From Cellulomonas alba (GTDB lineage: Bacteria; Actinomycetota; Actinomycetes; Actinomycetales; Cellulomonadaceae), in NCBI RefSeq assembly GCF_030362835.1, contig NZ_JAUCGQ010000001.1, positions 1,281,461 to 1,345,460 on the forward strand: 64,000 nucleotides of DNA, given 5' to 3'. Positions 63,890 through 64,000 of the stretch are shown one piece after another. The translations under genes and the position numbers were made by a program. Within the stretch, counting starts at the first letter, position 1. Each line of letters opens with the position of its first letter. A model generated the notes under the pieces. That model was not told the DNA's origin and did not search any database. It worked only from the letters and a program-made list of their open reading frames with translations.

Positions 63890-64000
63890 CGTCCCGTCCG
63901 GGTCGTACCGCAGCGACAGCTCGCGCAGCCGCCGCGCACCCTCCGGCGAGAACACGCGGTCGGCCCACTCGGGGCCTGCGCCCGCGGTGAAGTTCGGCAG
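63860..64000 (-). CDS. FAD-linked oxidoreductase, C-terminal BBE-type end (5' part outside window)
   Basis: The last 46 codons of a leftward gene are visible: LPNFTAGAGPEWADRVFSPE, then GARRLRELSLRYDPDGTLL and VARGVRA with TGA at 63862-63860. The end YDPDGTLLV resembles the berberine-bridge-enzyme C-terminal region of FAD-binding (PCMH) oxidoreductases. Its 3' end overlaps the 3' end of the convergent secreted-protein gene by 30 bp. The assignment rests on this short end only. Confidence 0.7.
   Translation of the reverse strand: MPNFTAGAGPEWADRVFSPEGARRLRELSLRYDPDGTLLVARGVRA

Overview
The window is chromosomal DNA from a very GC-rich actinobacterium, most likely Cellulomonas or a close relative. 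The clues are the extreme third-position GC, long antisense ORF shadows, many GTG starts, 4-nt ATGA/GTGA stop-start overlaps, a mycothiol synthase (mshD), SigE-family sigma factors, an Rv3654c-to-Rv3660c type Tad locus beside a DECH helicase, an anaerobic ribonucleotide reductase, and a secreted GH5 mannanase with a CBM2 domain. I see no tRNA, rRNA, CRISPR array, insertion sequence or prophage gene, so this looks like core and lightly accessory chromosome.

Layout. 1-2.9 kb: a sugar kinase cut by the window edge, its LacI-type regulator with a perfect operator palindrome, and proC. 3-9.2 kb: a five-gene MacAB-like export operon (adaptor, ATPase, permease, lipoprotein, second adaptor) whose adaptors and lipoprotein share Gly-rich FPGG tails. 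9.3-15.4 kb: a methyltransferase, a ThuA-domain protein, an APH-type kinase and a K+-independent proton-pumping pyrophosphatase. 15.5-21.9 kb: two SigE-family sigma genes, each coupled by ATGA to a membrane-anchored extracellular protein; these proteins and a third exported one appear to share an unrecognised domain. 22-27.5 kb: nrdDG with tandem NrdR-like boxes, then 5-oxoprolinase genes pxpA and a fused pxpBC. 27.6-36.1 kb: a DECH helicase, the complete Tad/Flp-like locus and a HAD phosphatase.

36.1-47.4 kb: a 47-codon secreted or membrane peptide gene, a degenerate Fic protein, an old yellow enzyme homologue, a formate/nitrite-type channel, a Thr/Pro-rich membrane protein, acetyl-CoA synthetase, the mannanase, a flavin monooxygenase and mshD. 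47.4-52.5 kb: polyphosphate and phosphate metabolism (ppk1, a MutT1-type NUDIX/phosphatase, Pit transporter with its DUF47 partner and a candidate PHO box). 52.8-58 kb: an unknown protein, a sugar porter, a MarR-regulated drug efflux pair and a second MarR gene. 58-64 kb: a NERD-like protein, msrB, a GGDEF-EAL protein, and a camelysin/TasA-like secreted protein with its SipW-type signal peptidase and a short His-rich relative; a flavoenzyme gene is cut by the right edge.

The most unusual features are the sigma-coupled family sharing a GTD...RDG domain, the SipW/TasA-like surface module beside a c-di-GMP enzyme, and several kinds of non-coding repeat. Tandem copies of gene 3' ends run past stop codons, hairpin-forming elements recur (one inside the nrdG coding region), and a mirrored array of about 20-bp units lies at 21.95-22.05 kb. 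All functional statements rest on reading the sequence; no database search was run.
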